Part shown: piece by piece, positions 1 to 12,139 of the stretch
Layout of the letters: the number at the start of each line of letters is the position of its first letter
How positions within the stretch are numbered: the stretch's first letter is position 1
Source: Ceratorhiza oryzae-sativae
Lineage: Eukaryota; Basidiomycota; Agaricomycetes; Cantharellales; Ceratobasidiaceae
Length of the DNA: 64,000 bases
Direction: 5' to 3'
Assembly: GCA_030998015.1 (NCBI GenBank)
Contig: JARWMV010000232.1
Coordinates: 1,426,001-1,490,000, forward strand
Notes under the pieces: model-generated
Databases searched by the model: none
The model's input: the letters and a program-made list of their open reading frames with translations, nothing else
Told to the model about the DNA's origin: nothing
Program-made: the position numbers and the translations under genes

Positions 1-318
1 CTTGTTTAGTCACCATCAGAGTGTATCAGTGCTAACATGGGGGAAAAAGTCACGTTTAAGATCAGCTGCAGTCTTGACAACATCATGAGACATCAGCAAC
101 ACAGCCCAGCAGCCCTCAGATTCATCTAGTTTATGTGGACAGCCAGTACTTTTCTTTGGTGTAAAGATATTGTCACCATGTAAATAGCTAGACCAGATTC
201 AACCAACAGTAGTGTTGTGTACCCCACTCAGCCTGCTAGCCACAGCATGGTCAGTCAGACCTTTCTGCTTCAGGAGGATTATATGAGCACACTTCAAGGG
301 TGATATAGTGGCCACCAT
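1..318 (-). pseudogene. Decayed Tc1-family transposase fragment (N-terminal part)
   Basis: Reading the minus strand from 318 down to the window edge gives a protein-like frame with in-frame stops. It contains a helix-turn-helix stretch (IILLKQKGLTDHAVASRLSG), then TPKKSTGCPHKLDESEG, then TAADLKRDFFPHVSTDTL. This is the usual order of a Tc1-type transposase N-terminus, where the second block normally reads TGRPRKL. The internal stops are TGA codons where Arg (CGA) is expected, and the Cys/His in TGCPHKL are TGT/CAT where CGT is expected. All of these are C-to-T or G-to-A changes at CpG. The DDE catalytic domain would lie beyond the window start. The family call rests on motif pattern only. Confidence 0.72.
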
Positions 319-1411
319 AGCATCAAAAAATCAGGTAGATTAGCTCTAGAAAAGAAAAAAACAGTCGTGGTGAAACATGGGTGGTTCAGGTTGCTTACAT
401 CATGCAAAATGATTGCAGCAAACCCAACCTTATTTCTTTTATTTCTCATCATCCAACTTATCAATTTCACTCATTGTTTTTGCTTTATGCATCTATTGTA
501 CTGCTCTCTTGAATCACACTGACATATGTACATGAAATGTAGTAACCATCTCTGGAGTCAAGAACAATTGATTTTCTGTCATGTGCTGCAATCATTTTGC
601 TGTGCAGTGTAAGTCAGTAATTTCCTACATATTCTCCACATATATCACATCAGCACAGGGTTCTTGAAAGGTTGTCTACTCAACCCCAGCATGTAGGCTA
701 GTAGGGTATCCTAGGGCCAGCACTCACCAGCAGTGACTCAGAACAGGATGGGTCCATCATCTTGAGATTTGAAGCACACCTGACAAGGATGTGATCAAAT
801 AATGGGATGAATAGAATGTCCTAGGACCAGTCACATGTGCCATGCCAGTTCATGATTGAACAAGAGTAAGTGAAATTCTGAAGTTCCCAGGCCCACATAT
901 ACTAATGCCAACATCAAAACCCAGTCATCCCACAACTTGAAGCAGACCAGCTGTTCTTCCTTTTGCTACTTTGTTCACGTTGTCACCTGTGTGACACAAC
1001 CAAGTCAATGCTTAAAGTGGATATTGATATGCTGTTATTCATACCTATCAATTGATTAAGGAAGGAATCGACTGCAAATGAATGCAATCGGTGCCGCTCA
1101 TCTTTGGTCGCGCATATAATTAGCATTCTACTTGGGATAACGCAGATGTCTGGTGTTTCTTATCATGTCCCGAGATCTCCCATAATACTTCGACTGTTGC
1201 TCGCTCTCAACAACTCAGCATCGGTGTAGAGCCACTTTTGCATATTCCACATGCATTATCCATAATTCTCAACATCAGATTTCGCGCACGAATTCTCTGG
1301 GTTTTGGTTGACTTATTGACGGTCCAGGCAATCCGATATATTTTCTAGTTATACCGCCAATACAAACTTACAAACCTCAAATGCGGAGTTCATTTCAGCG
1401 GAATCGTAGCT
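319..1411. other. Non-coding, CpG-poor flank of the transposon relic
   Basis: No credible gene is seen. From 319 to about 1010 the DNA is AT-rich and strongly depleted in CpG, like the transposase fragment beside it, and is probably part of the same decayed element. CpG becomes normal again after about 1060, which may mark the boundary. The segment 1060-1411 is the 3' flank of the carboxypeptidase gene. Confidence 0.5.
404..600. repeat. 17-bp perfect inverted repeat pair (404-420 / 584-600)
   Basis: GCAAAATGATTGCAGCA at 404-420 is the exact reverse complement of 584-600, separated by 163 bp. It lies just upstream of the Tc1-like transposase start, where a terminal repeat with internal inverted copies could sit. 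No TA target duplication is visible at the arms, so its role is unknown. Confidence 0.45.
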
Positions 1412-4400
1412 TCAATCCAACTTCTTTGTCATCCTTTCGAATAACTTAGTGAGCCTTTTGGCCTCGTACGCGGCAAGCGTGGAGTTCCTCTCAATGGTGA
1501 TTGCCTCGGTGAGAGCTGGTAACGTCGTTGCGCCATATCCCTGTGCACAATGTCAGTCTGCAGTTTCGGACCTGTTTTAGTGTTTAAACTCACCAGCCAC
1601 TTGCCAGGAGCGACCCCCAAATGGCGATACCTATTCAATAGTAAATTCAAGCGCATTCGGATGAGCGCTCATCACCACTCACCACTCGCGATCGGGGATG
1701 CCCTCGTCGGACAAGAAACTCTGTTCAAAGGTGGAAAGCCTTCTGTTGACCGCTTGTACTTCTTTGACCGCACGAATAAGCTTTCCGAAGCCACCATGTT
1801 TACCATGACCGTGGTGCTGGTGATGTTTGTGATGTTCGTGTTGCCCATGACCGTGGTGCTTGTGCTCCTTAGCCTTCTCCTCTTGTTCTTTGGCCCACGC
1901 AGGCAATCTCCCGATCCTTGGCGTAACACGAGCGCCTTCGGGCCACTTCTGCGGCCACCCCACTTCGCTCTTCTCTACCTCCTTCTCCGTGTGTTCATGA
2001 ACACCGAAAACCTTCTTTATCCAGGTTCTAGCCTTGGCGAATTTGCGTTTCTGGCATAGGTGATGCTGATGGTGACCAATCTTTTCAAGCGCACGCTTCA
2101 GACGGCGTTCTGCGTGAGCTTTGCGGTGATCCAACGCAATGCTAGCCTTTTGAACTCGTTTGATAGCCTGACGAAGTCCGGTAAAGTCAGGGGCATCAGC
2201 CATTTGGGCCGAGAGAGCAGTCACACTATTAGAACTTGTCAAAAAACGCTCATGAGTATCCGAACTTGTTGGGCGTACCGATCAAGGTAGCTATCAAGCT
2301 CAAGGGCATATTGCGTGGTCTGGACACATCAAGTAATTAGCTAGCTGAGCTTGATCTCAATTGATAGCTTACGTTGAGCGGAATAATAATCGAGTCAACT
2401 AGGCGAAGAAGTGCAAGCCCCATGTGCTTGGATACAGCAACATGTCGCAGGAATCCTATTATTCAACTCAGCAATATATCCACGTAACATGACTGTGGAT
2501 ACCTTACCTGGATCACCGTACTTCTCCATCCATGTCTGGGAGTCCCAAATGGAGTGGTAATGGTAGACAGCACTCGTGGATGTTCCCGAGAAAGATTGGT
2601 CAGAGCTAGCAATCTGCCGCCAGAATATATTAGTATCGGGGCAGAGGCAGGCTGCCGGGTGTTACTTACACCGAGCCGCTGCAAAAATACCGTGTAGTCG
2701 CTCCCACTACCAAGAGGCGTGACACCAGTGTCATACGCCTTGCGCTCTTTCTGAGCAACCCGGAGCAACTGGGACACGTCCTTATCAATAGGGCCAGTAT
2801 AAGGTCCGTGGTCGTCCTTGGCATCCCACAGGGTACGGTTGACATCGCTTGGATGCGGGATGTCCATAGCCACTTCACGAAGCAAGTGTGCAAGCGAAGG
2901 CGATCCTTGAATATGGAAGCTTTCTCCAACGGCAGAAACGTCTATTCGGGTAGTTTGTTGAGATTATAGGATACGTTCGAGATACCTCAGTACTCACCGA
3001 CGTTGAGGTAAGCGACGACATTCTGTTGGATCCAGTCTAACCACATAAAATAGGTGAGTAATATCCTTCCGCTCCCCCAACGCATTTACCTACCAGCGAA
3101 ATCTTCACCCCACTCGGTGCTTCCAAGTAGCCCATACTATGTGAAAGGGATCAACCAACGATCATTAATTACTGTTTCACAAACCAACCTCTTCACCATC
3201 CCAGCTGGCAAAGACAATCGTCCGAAGAGGCTTCCAGCCCTTTTTCAATAGCTCGCCTAGGCCCCTAAATATTATTTTAGTGACTATACGATTTATAATA
3301 ATAGCTTTAACTGACTTTACAAGCTCGTGCACCGTAACCGTTCCGCTTGTGGGGTCACCAGCGCCCAAGACCTGCACAAACACATTAGCACGGGACACCT
3401 AGATTCAAACCTTAATCTTCTCACCCAAGCATCTCGGTGATTTCCCACAACAACGACTTCGTTCCTAATGTGGCCGGGGACGACTGCCATGGTATTCCAC
3501 AATGGGTTGATACCCTCGTTGACTTCATTCTTCAATCGAATGTTATGGGTGCTAAATACGTTATCTCCAAGTTCTTTGAGCAGAACCTGAGCATTCGCCC
3601 ATGAAACCGGAAGCGATGGAATGGATGGAAGGTTGATGGGTTCTGCACGCTTAGCATCCCTATAAGACGGGTATCCGGGAGTCGTAGGGTCGCCTATGGT
3701 TGAGGTTGGCAAAGGACTTCAGGGGTATAAGTGACATTCGTACCTGGATATTTACTCAAGAATGTAACACTACCACGCTGAACAGCGTTGGGGTTGAGAG
3801 CAGGACCCTCGGGCCAGCTTAATGGGAACACACGTTAGCATGTACAAGGGAAAGTTCGCAGGGCACTCACTATTTGTAGCCATTCTCAACTGTTACCGCG
3901 CCGCTATCACGCGGGTCAGAGTAGATGAGACAACCAACCGCGCCGGCTTCCTGAGCAGCCTTGACCTGTGGCAAACCCTCAGCCGGACTATCCACTCCTT
4001 AATAATTACACACCAACCTTGAGTCCACGGAATACTTGGCCATAACGGACGAGTACAACCGTGCCAGTTAGGTTGTGGCCTGCAAGATCTCTGGTCATTT
4101 CGAAGAATTCGTCCCAGTATCCAGAGAGACTTACCCGCAACAGCTAGATCATCAAAGTCTTTCTTGCTCCCATAGTTTGCATAAACAAGTTTGCCCTAGC
4201 TCAACGTCGTAAACCCCCCACTACGAGAATCGAGACAGCGTCTTCTTACCTGTACATCGCCTCCCTTGCTGAACCCATGCCAAGCACCGACGCTATCATA
4301 CCACTTTCCAGCAGGGTCACCCTCGGCTGGAGTTTCTTCCACGTTCGCACTCCAAAATGGCGTCCCGTCGTCTTTGAGAATCTCGAGCTTGCGCTCAGCG

Positions 4401-5019
4401 GGAGTATTCAAGAACGAGTAGTATGTATCGACCCAGGCAGTTGGTTCGGTAAGGTTATGAATAGACAAGATTGATTGGCGTGACTCTTCACTCCCAGCAT
4501 CGAAAACCGGAGTCTTTTTCGGTGGCTTGATCCCAAAGTGTGTCTGGAATACTTCAAGCTGTTCGAGCGCAGAAATATAATCCTGTTCCGAGCCGGCGAG
4601 ATGAGGCTTGGCCGTCCAAGCCCGGGAGACGCTGTTGACGTCAGAAGATATGAGAATGGCGTGACGAAATCGACTCACGTAATGGCGCTTCGGCACTTGG
4701 GACGGACCTAACGTTTGTGCAATGATAAGAGTATGTCCAAAGTCTGAAATGGAATCACATACAAAAAGATCTCCTCTGCTTTCTTGGGGTCCAAACCAAA
4801 CTCCTTGTGCCGATGTTGGAAGCCTTTGCCCGCCTCGAACACCGGGTCCGTGTTTTGAGCATTAGGATGGCGGTGGACTTGCCAAAACGATGTTCCAATA
4901 TAGAAGAATCCACACGCAGCAGTCAAAGCAAGCGCATTCCTCAAGCGGTTCTGGTGCCGACTAGGGCGAGCTACGGCCACCGGGACAGGTAGCTCTTTGG
5001 ATGTCTTTTCCTCAGACAT
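1412..5019 (-). CDS. M28B zinc carboxypeptidase (glutamate carboxypeptidase II / transferrin receptor-like)
   Basis: This multi-exon gene encodes a type II membrane metallopeptidase. A short cytosolic N-terminus ([16 protein letters not shown]) is followed by a membrane anchor ([18 protein letters not shown]). The PA-like middle region and the M28 domain follow. The di-zinc site is visible: NHRDAW (His ligand), GAGDP (bridging Asp), SWDGEE (catalytic Glu and ligand), YLNVD (Asp) and YHYHS (His). The last exons form the TFR dimerisation domain with [22 protein letters not shown] and [13 protein letters not shown], after removal of a phase-0 intron near 1560-1610. An in-frame stretch in [16 protein letters not shown] (about 3250-3320) is best read as an intron. 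The odd feature is a His-rich insertion of about 25 residues in the dimerisation domain. The gene is head-to-head with LYS12. Family is certain; the substrate is not. Confidence 0.9.
1793..1870 (-). other. His-rich insertion in the carboxypeptidase dimerisation domain
   Basis: Codons here give [20 protein letters not shown], with His in about two of three positions. It sits between the helix [12 protein letters not shown] and the conserved [19 protein letters not shown] helix. The human-type family lacks such a loop as far as I recall. The region is in the same open frame as the flanking conserved blocks, so it is part of the exon. It might bind zinc, nickel or copper; this is inference. Confidence 0.7.
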
Positions 5020-5223
5020 GGTAGTCAGGTCTCAGTCATTCGTTGCGCTCGCTATGTTATTTATAATACACAGGGAATGATCGTGTGGAGTCGCAACTTC
5101 GATCCATGCCGAGCAATTGCCAAATCACACGTGAGAGAACGACACGTGACCCAACCGAGCTAACCACCGAAGAAAGCCGACCAAGCCTTGGTCTGAAATT
5201 GTCAACTTTCTAAACGCACGACC
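5020..5223. promoter_or_regulatory. Bidirectional promoter with two CACGTG boxes
   Basis: This 204-bp gap separates the divergent start codons of the carboxypeptidase (5019) and LYS12 (5224). It contains two CACGTG palindromes at 5128-5133 and 5143-5148, start-to-start 15 bp apart. CACGTG is the core site of basic helix-loop-helix regulators of the Cbf1/Pho4 type. Which regulator binds, and whether both genes respond, is not known. Confidence 0.55.
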
Positions 5224-6826
<1,603 letters not shown>

Positions 6827-7021
6827 GATACGAAAAGCGGGACGAATACTGAATTCCATGTACGCATTTGAGAAGAAAAAAAGAGGAGAGTTGACAGGTC
6901 AAAGCGTCCCGAGCTGTGTTGTACAAAAGAGCAGAGGTTCGGAAGATAGCGTCCGGAGATGTGGGAAAAAATATTGAAAGCCGAAAGCACGACAAAACGA
7001 AAAAGTTAAAAATGGGACTAT

Positions 7022-8603
7022 TCAGGCAGGGAGTTGAGCGCAGCGTCGATCCACCTTTTTCGCTCCCAGTCCACTAGTCTGTTCGGCTTCAAGCATCACA
7101 TGGCCATCATTACTCTCCTTTTCGGTCTCATCTCCATTCTCCAGAGACTTTCTGCCAGGCACAGCCGTCTCCGGACCATCATCCGACGTTCGAGCACCGG
7201 CAGGCTCAGCCGCAACAGGGAGATCTGTCTGAATCGAAAGCGGCGTAGCAGGACTGATATGCGTCTTGACCGGCGACTCGGGCAGGGGTACGTTCTCCGC
7301 CTTGAGAGAGTCGGTTCCGTCTCCGTCAGCCTTGTCTTCTTCGTCGAACCATACTCGTCTTCACCACCCCGCTGTTGATCGAGCACGATTCCGCCCCCGA
7401 TGCTACCTCCGGTCCGCCAGCTTCCGGCGGTGCGAGTGCTTCCAGGACGCCGGAGCCCCACGACCGCACTCCATCGACTTTCTCCGCTCTCCCAGCTTCC
7501 ACGCCGACGAATGGCACGTACGCTTGCGCTGATAGCGTCTGCGTCTTGGCGCGGCATATTAAATGTGGACGAGGCAAGAGTCAGAGTGCTTGCATTGTCG
7601 AGTGGCGGAGATGCCGGGCGGGGATTGTTACGTGGATGTGGGAGACTGTGGGTCGGCGCTTGAGTAGATGCATCGAGGTCTTCTCCATCTTCGTCAGCAA
7701 GGAAATACGGGGCCGTCGAGAGAGGCGAGGAAGGGTATGGTGCGGGCGAGAAAGTGACCGAGGCGCCGGAAGAAACGGGTTGATGGGCGGAACGGGTCGA
7801 CGGAAAACGGCCAAATTGGGGAGACGATGGCCCTGTTATTACAGGAGTGGGAGTATGTGCTTGTGCAATATGTGCCGGTTGGCCACCAAGCCCAATATCC
7901 ACCGACAACAGTGTTGTTGGCTTGGTCGAAACCGAGTGAGAGCCCACCGTACGCGGGTCAGAGCCATAGCCAGAATACGTAGTGTGACTGAGGTATGTCG
8001 TGTTCGAGGGCGACGGCGAGGGAGGCGAGGTGGGCGGGAGAGGTCGAATTGAAGCGTCATCATCAGCCTCGGCCTGCATCGAAGGCGACCACACCGAGTC
8101 GGAGCCGAGCGACAACGAACGCGATCGCACGCTAGTGCCGCCCCCCACACTATTCTCGGCGTCCGCATCGCCCGCGGTCACGCCGCTGCGTCTTTTTCGG
8201 TTATTAGACGGACCGACAGAGCGGAATGCGACGCCCCGCGTTGAGGATGTGGCCTAGGATCCCGTCCGCGGTCGAAGCCGGGCACAGGCGGTGGGGGCTT
8301 GCGTCCAGCGATTTTGCGCTGGAACCAGTTTATGATCGGCTTGCTTCCCTTGCGGCGCACTTTCTTGGTCGTGTCTTGTGCGACCGGGCCGGACACCGTT
8401 GGTGCGGGAACAGAGTTCTTCGCAGGGGAGTGCTTGGGCGATGCGAGCTTGGGATGGGTGCCCTTGGAGACCGTCGCGGGCTTGGTGAGAGGCGCATCTT
8501 TGGGGGCCGGGGAGGACTTTGGCGTCAAGGATGCCTTGGAGGTCGGTGACATTGGATCACTCGTCGAGGCGTGAGAATGCCTCTCGTCGGTTGGAACAGG
8601 CAT
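7022..8603 (-). CDS. Pro/Ser-rich conserved hypothetical protein
   Basis: I do not recognise a function. The start chosen is MPVPTDERHSHASTSD. The first exon is rich in Ser, Pro and Lys and has one well-formed block, KKVRRKGSKPIINWFQRKIAG, the most likely conserved motif. The reading then passes to a second frame after CCTAG near 8258 (ATSSTRGVAFRSVGPSNNRKRRSG) and runs through a long low-complexity Ser/Pro/Thr region. The final part is read in a third frame (WFDEEDKADGDGTDSLKAEN to KVDRRCAQLPA-stop). The change near 7350-7370, beside a GGGG run, has no credible intron and may be a single-base error. No membrane segment or signal peptide is seen. It is divergent from the WKF-domain gene. It is probably a disordered cytosolic or nuclear protein. 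Confidence 0.6.
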
Positions 8604-8888
8604 CCTGGGTTGCTCTAGGGCAGGCAAGATGAACGGGCGCACGAAACACGTACGAAACCCGGACACACACACACACCTTGGATAGCGTATAGCCTCTTGC
8701 TTCGGCTCGGCGCGGCGCAGACACGGGGCAATGTGGGAATACTGCTATTTGCCTAGTCCTCGGCGGTGGTGGTCAGATCCAACAGCCTCCAGTGCCCAGT
8801 GCACGGAGGCAAATACATTGCTCCACTGGCACTGCCACATAGGGTCTAAGTTCGAATTGGTCCTTCAACTTTCCTACCTCGGCTCGTC

Positions 8889-9879
8889 ATGGTTGTCGCT
8901 CCCGCTGGCTCAGATCAAACTAAATCACCAAAAGGCGCCAGAAACAAGGACAAGTCGGAGGCGCTACCCGAAACACCTGCCGCTGGGAAAAAGAAACAAA
9001 ACAAACGTAAAGATGAGGACCCGTCTTTGATAACCACGCCTGAGACTGCACACGATGAGCGTCCGAAGAAGAGGAAGAAAGTGGAGCAAAAGGAGCCTGA
9101 TATCAATGACGCCCCGGGTGATGTCAACGTAGAGATTGATGCGGCAAGACCCAAACGGCCGAAAAGACCAAAGGACAAGGCCGCGAGGGTGTTGGTGAGT
9201 GGACTATGCTCACAAATTTACTTGTGCAAATATATCTCTTCCAGGCAAAGGCGACAACAGAAGAGCCCCCATCACTCCTTGACAAAGTCCATATAGCAGA
9301 TATCCCCATTCCATACACCAACCCTCTGACCGACACGTCTCTTCCGGAACTCTCTCGACGAGGTAGGTCGCATGCACCCAACCGGGTAAATTTTACCACT
9401 CATCCAACCCTAGGTCTCGCCTACGCATACCAATACGCCCAGCATGTTTCCCTACCTTCCGACGCAGCCCGCGCCGCCCAACAGCCATGGAAATTTAACA
9501 AGGGGCGACAAAATTGGATAATACGAAACGTCACAGAACCGACTGTCATTCCAGATTCATATCTAGCCTTGGCGATGGTATATATTGAGAGCATCAAAGG
9601 CGGGGCACGAGATGTAAGCCTATCGCTCGAACGACTGTAGCTCGGCTGACGATCCATCAGGTATTGAAAAAGACATGCAAAACCACAAAGAAAAAAGCAA
9701 AAGCGGCCACTGAAGTCCAAGCAGAGGACCAACCCCAAACGGCTGATTCTGAAGCAAACCCGGTGTTGAAAAAGGTGGAGTTTGCTCCAGCAGAGCCGCT
9801 GGTCGGCGAGGAAAAGCGGAAACGAGCCAAGAAGATTCTCAAGGTGCTGAAAGGGAAGGCTCGGCCTGGGGATGTCTAG
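8889..9879 (+). CDS. WKF-domain nuclear/nucleolar protein (C7orf50-like)
   Basis: Four exons, with introns at 9195-9244, 9363-9413 and 9614-9660. The N-terminal 100 residues are a highly charged Lys/Arg-rich tail with nuclear-localisation-like clusters (DERPKKRKKVEQKE, RPKRPKRPKDK). The core holds the family block AAQQPWKFNKGRQNWIIRN followed by VIPDSYLALAMVYIESIKGGARD, which matches the WKF domain of human C7orf50. A basic tail ends KRAKKILKVLKGKARPGDV. In eukaryotes the family is associated with ribosome biogenesis and the nucleolus, though its exact role is not settled. The 285-bp gap upstream, shared with the divergent Pro/Ser-rich gene, has a short (AC)7 tract at 8663-8676. Confidence 0.82.
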
Positions 9880-10080
9880 TCTAAAACTTGCCCCAATAAC
9901 CCGGATTATTCATTGTGTTGATGCGGCACTCAAAATAGCGCGCAGATAAATTAACAGAGTGAGGGTAAACCAAAAAAAAAGAATGTTCCAAATTACAAAA
10001 GTCGAAAGCCTAACTCATACCCGCCTGAACAAATCTGAAGAATCGCCCCCACTATAAAATTAGGCCCCTCGGCCAACTCC

Positions 10081-11610
10081 CTAGAGCTCAGGAGTATAGT
10101 TATATTGACCCGGGCGTGAGTGCTGACTGTACTCGGTCGGGCCTTGCGAATACACGGTAGGTGCATGGTTGACAGGTGCGGGCGTCGTGGGGAACGTGCT
10201 CGGGTCACTAATGAGCACACCATCAGAACATCGGAGGAAACACAATCGGATTCATACACACCTTGGGTCATATGGTCTGTACCCGCTTCCAGGTGTCTGG
10301 GGCGCACCATATGGCTGTGTGTAGCTTTCATTATATACCCCACTTTGGAGTGGTACGGATGCATAGTGCCCGGCATTGTACGGCTGTTGCACAGGATACC
10401 CAGCGGCTAGCTGAGCTTGGCTACCCAGCTTTTCACTTGGCACCGATTCGGTCTGCTGCTTCTTCTTTCGAACGAGGACAAACGCGATGAGACAGAGCAC
10501 CGCTATACCAAGTAGCCCTCCAACAACTCCTCCAACGATCGCGCCTATCCTTTTGCGTAAACAACCGAGCGTGTATAAGACGACATGGGCGCTACCTGTA
10601 TTTGAACTGCCACCACTCTTATTTGCCACTGGCAAAGCGCTCGGGAGCTCAGTACTCGCGGCCGTGCCTGTCCTAGTTGTTGAGCCCCCGTAGGTTAGAG
10701 ACTGTGTCTGGGCAGCGCCGCTCATGGACTCGGGAGGAGCGGTGGCTGCCAAGGCGAATTAGAAGCGTGAACCTGCATTCAGGTAGAGTACCCACCGGCG
10801 ATAGCGTACTGGTGTGCAACCTCGACCTGGAACATATCCTGCGGTGTGAAATCTAAGTACGCCCAGCTGGGGATCGCCACGCCCGGGGGAAGGGGCCGAG
10901 GATACACTCCAACGTTGATATTACTGATGGAGCAATTTGAGATCCAGTCGAGCCAGTTTCCGGCATTTCCACCTTGGCTGATTGAGTAGTCCATCAGACA
11001 ACTGACAAACGCTCAGAATGATGGACATGTAATTACCAAACCGAACACGCTGCAACGTCGGGAATTAGTTGGGGCGAGCTGTGGGCGCGGTGAGAACTGC
11101 ATACCAGAAAGTAGATTATAAACAACAGTGTTGCACCGACAAACGTTTGCAGCAGTCCCAGTGGGGTGGTTGTACTGCGCGTGGTTGATCAGCAGTCGTT
11201 CCTCCACATCTTGCTTTGACAAGACTTACTGGGCCCTCAGTACCAATTGCGGGCACGTTCCATTCTAGACATTGTGGTTGGCTTTTGTGACTAGGAAGTC
11301 TCGGTTGAACAACTCACGTCCGTGTTGCACTGAGCAGACAAGTATCCAGATGCCAAGCACGGATTTTGACCCTTGGTGTTTGTCATCTGCGCAACCACTG
11401 TTCAGCGGGAGTACGGAAAAAAAACATTCTAGGGTCAACTCACCCATTGGTACTGGGCTTCGCATGTTGCATTGCTAGTCTATAGATCACAGCCAATCAG
11501 ACGTGCTCCCTGCAGGGCTGAGGTCAACATACCACTTGGGCTCTGACCAGCGACACGCTCGACGCAGCAACGAGCGCGACAGCGGCGATGAAAAACCGGC
11601 GAACAACCAT
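10081..11610 (-). CDS. Secreted-ectodomain single-pass membrane protein (paralog A)
   Basis: A signal peptide (MVVRRFFIAAVALVAASSVSLVRAQ) leads a Cys-rich ectodomain in small exons: TSNATCEAQYQW, TNTKGQNPCLASGYLSAQCN, GTAANVCRCNTVVYNLLSGC and DYSISQGGNAGNWLDWISNC. Then comes IPSWAYLDFTPQDMFQ, a Ser/Thr/Gly stalk, a membrane helix preceded by RIGAIVGGVVGGLLG, and a basic stop (RKKKQQ). The cytosolic tail is Tyr/Pro-rich and its last exon, after an intron with donor near 10260, ends SQHSRPGQYNYTPEL-stop. This is a widespread basidiomycete family without an assigned function. Gene 17405-18888 is a paralog. A TATATA at 11665-11670 lies about 55 bp upstream of the start. Confidence 0.82.
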
Positions 11611-11664
11611 CGATGGGGGAGAAATGTCCTTGGCGCGGAGCACCTGCCCGACCAGGAGCCACAC

Positions 11665-11670
11665 TATATA
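11665..11670 (-). promoter_or_regulatory. Putative TATA box of paralog A
   Basis: TATATA about 55 bp before the start codon at 11610. Several other genes here show a TATA-like site 35-60 bp before the ATG. Confidence 0.4.
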
Positions 11671-11873
11671 ACGTTGAGCTTCTGGTCACACAAGCGCCCA
11701 TCATCAGGGGCACGATGTTTTTATCTCGGGCATCGCGGCGGTGCAACATAGCAACCGACCACAATCGGAGAGCAAACAAACACAATTCATTTGGGAGCAA
11801 AAATACACAGATAAGAATATACAATTAGCCGAGGACAATCGCCAAGGTCGGCACGCCCGAGTCTCGCCGTCAA

Positions 11874-11931
11874 CTAAACCTCGGGCGCGCCAGTGTAGTG
11901 TCCTGCGTGATGCTGAGATGCACTCCGGGTG
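11874..11931 (-). pseudogene. Displaced 3' end of paralog B, cut off by the transposon
   Basis: Minus-strand reading from the target duplication continues the frame of paralog B (17452-18888): after ...GHTR come SASQHHAGHYTGAPEV and a TAG at 11874-11876. This aligns with the end of paralog A (SQHSRPGQYNYTPEL-stop). It is now separated from its gene by 5.5 kb and cannot be translated with it. Confidence 0.88.
11924..11931. repeat. Left 8-bp target site duplication TCCGGGTG
   Basis: Perfect copy of 17452-17459, directly abutting the left terminal repeat. Length 8 bp. Confidence 0.93.
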
Positions 11932-12106
11932 TAGACTCCTTCCCAGTTTTGTTCTCGCACGTCACGTGCTTTCTTTAAACTTATGTGAGCACTACGTGCT
12001 CGAACGACTGGCACCATTCTTCGGCGCTTAGTTTCGTTTGACCGATCGCAGCCCCTCTATGTCACCCCTTCGTGATCATCGGGTCACATTCGCACATTGC
12101 ATGTGA
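11932..12106 (+). repeat. Left terminal inverted repeat (175 bp)
   Basis: Matches the reverse complement of 17276-17451 base for base except one G in GATCATCGGG(G)TCACA. It includes two imperfect palindromes sharing an AGCACGT/ACGTGCT core: GCACGTCACGTGC near 11957 and AGCACTACGTGCT near 11989. These may be transposase or host-factor sites. Confidence 0.95.
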
Positions 12107-12139
12107 CGCTCCCTCCACATTCACTTCTCGCCACCTGAT

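Noticed and set aside
1550..2059. A 169-codon plus-strand open frame with hydrophobic Val/Leu runs
   Set aside because: It is the antisense of the His-rich and helical part of the carboxypeptidase; CAC/CAT codons read backwards give GTG/ATG runs that mimic membrane segments.
7375..8549. Several open frames of 80-225 codons on the plus strand
   Set aside because: Antisense shadows of the Pro/Ser-rich gene; they are Arg/Cys/Trp-rich and carry no domain.
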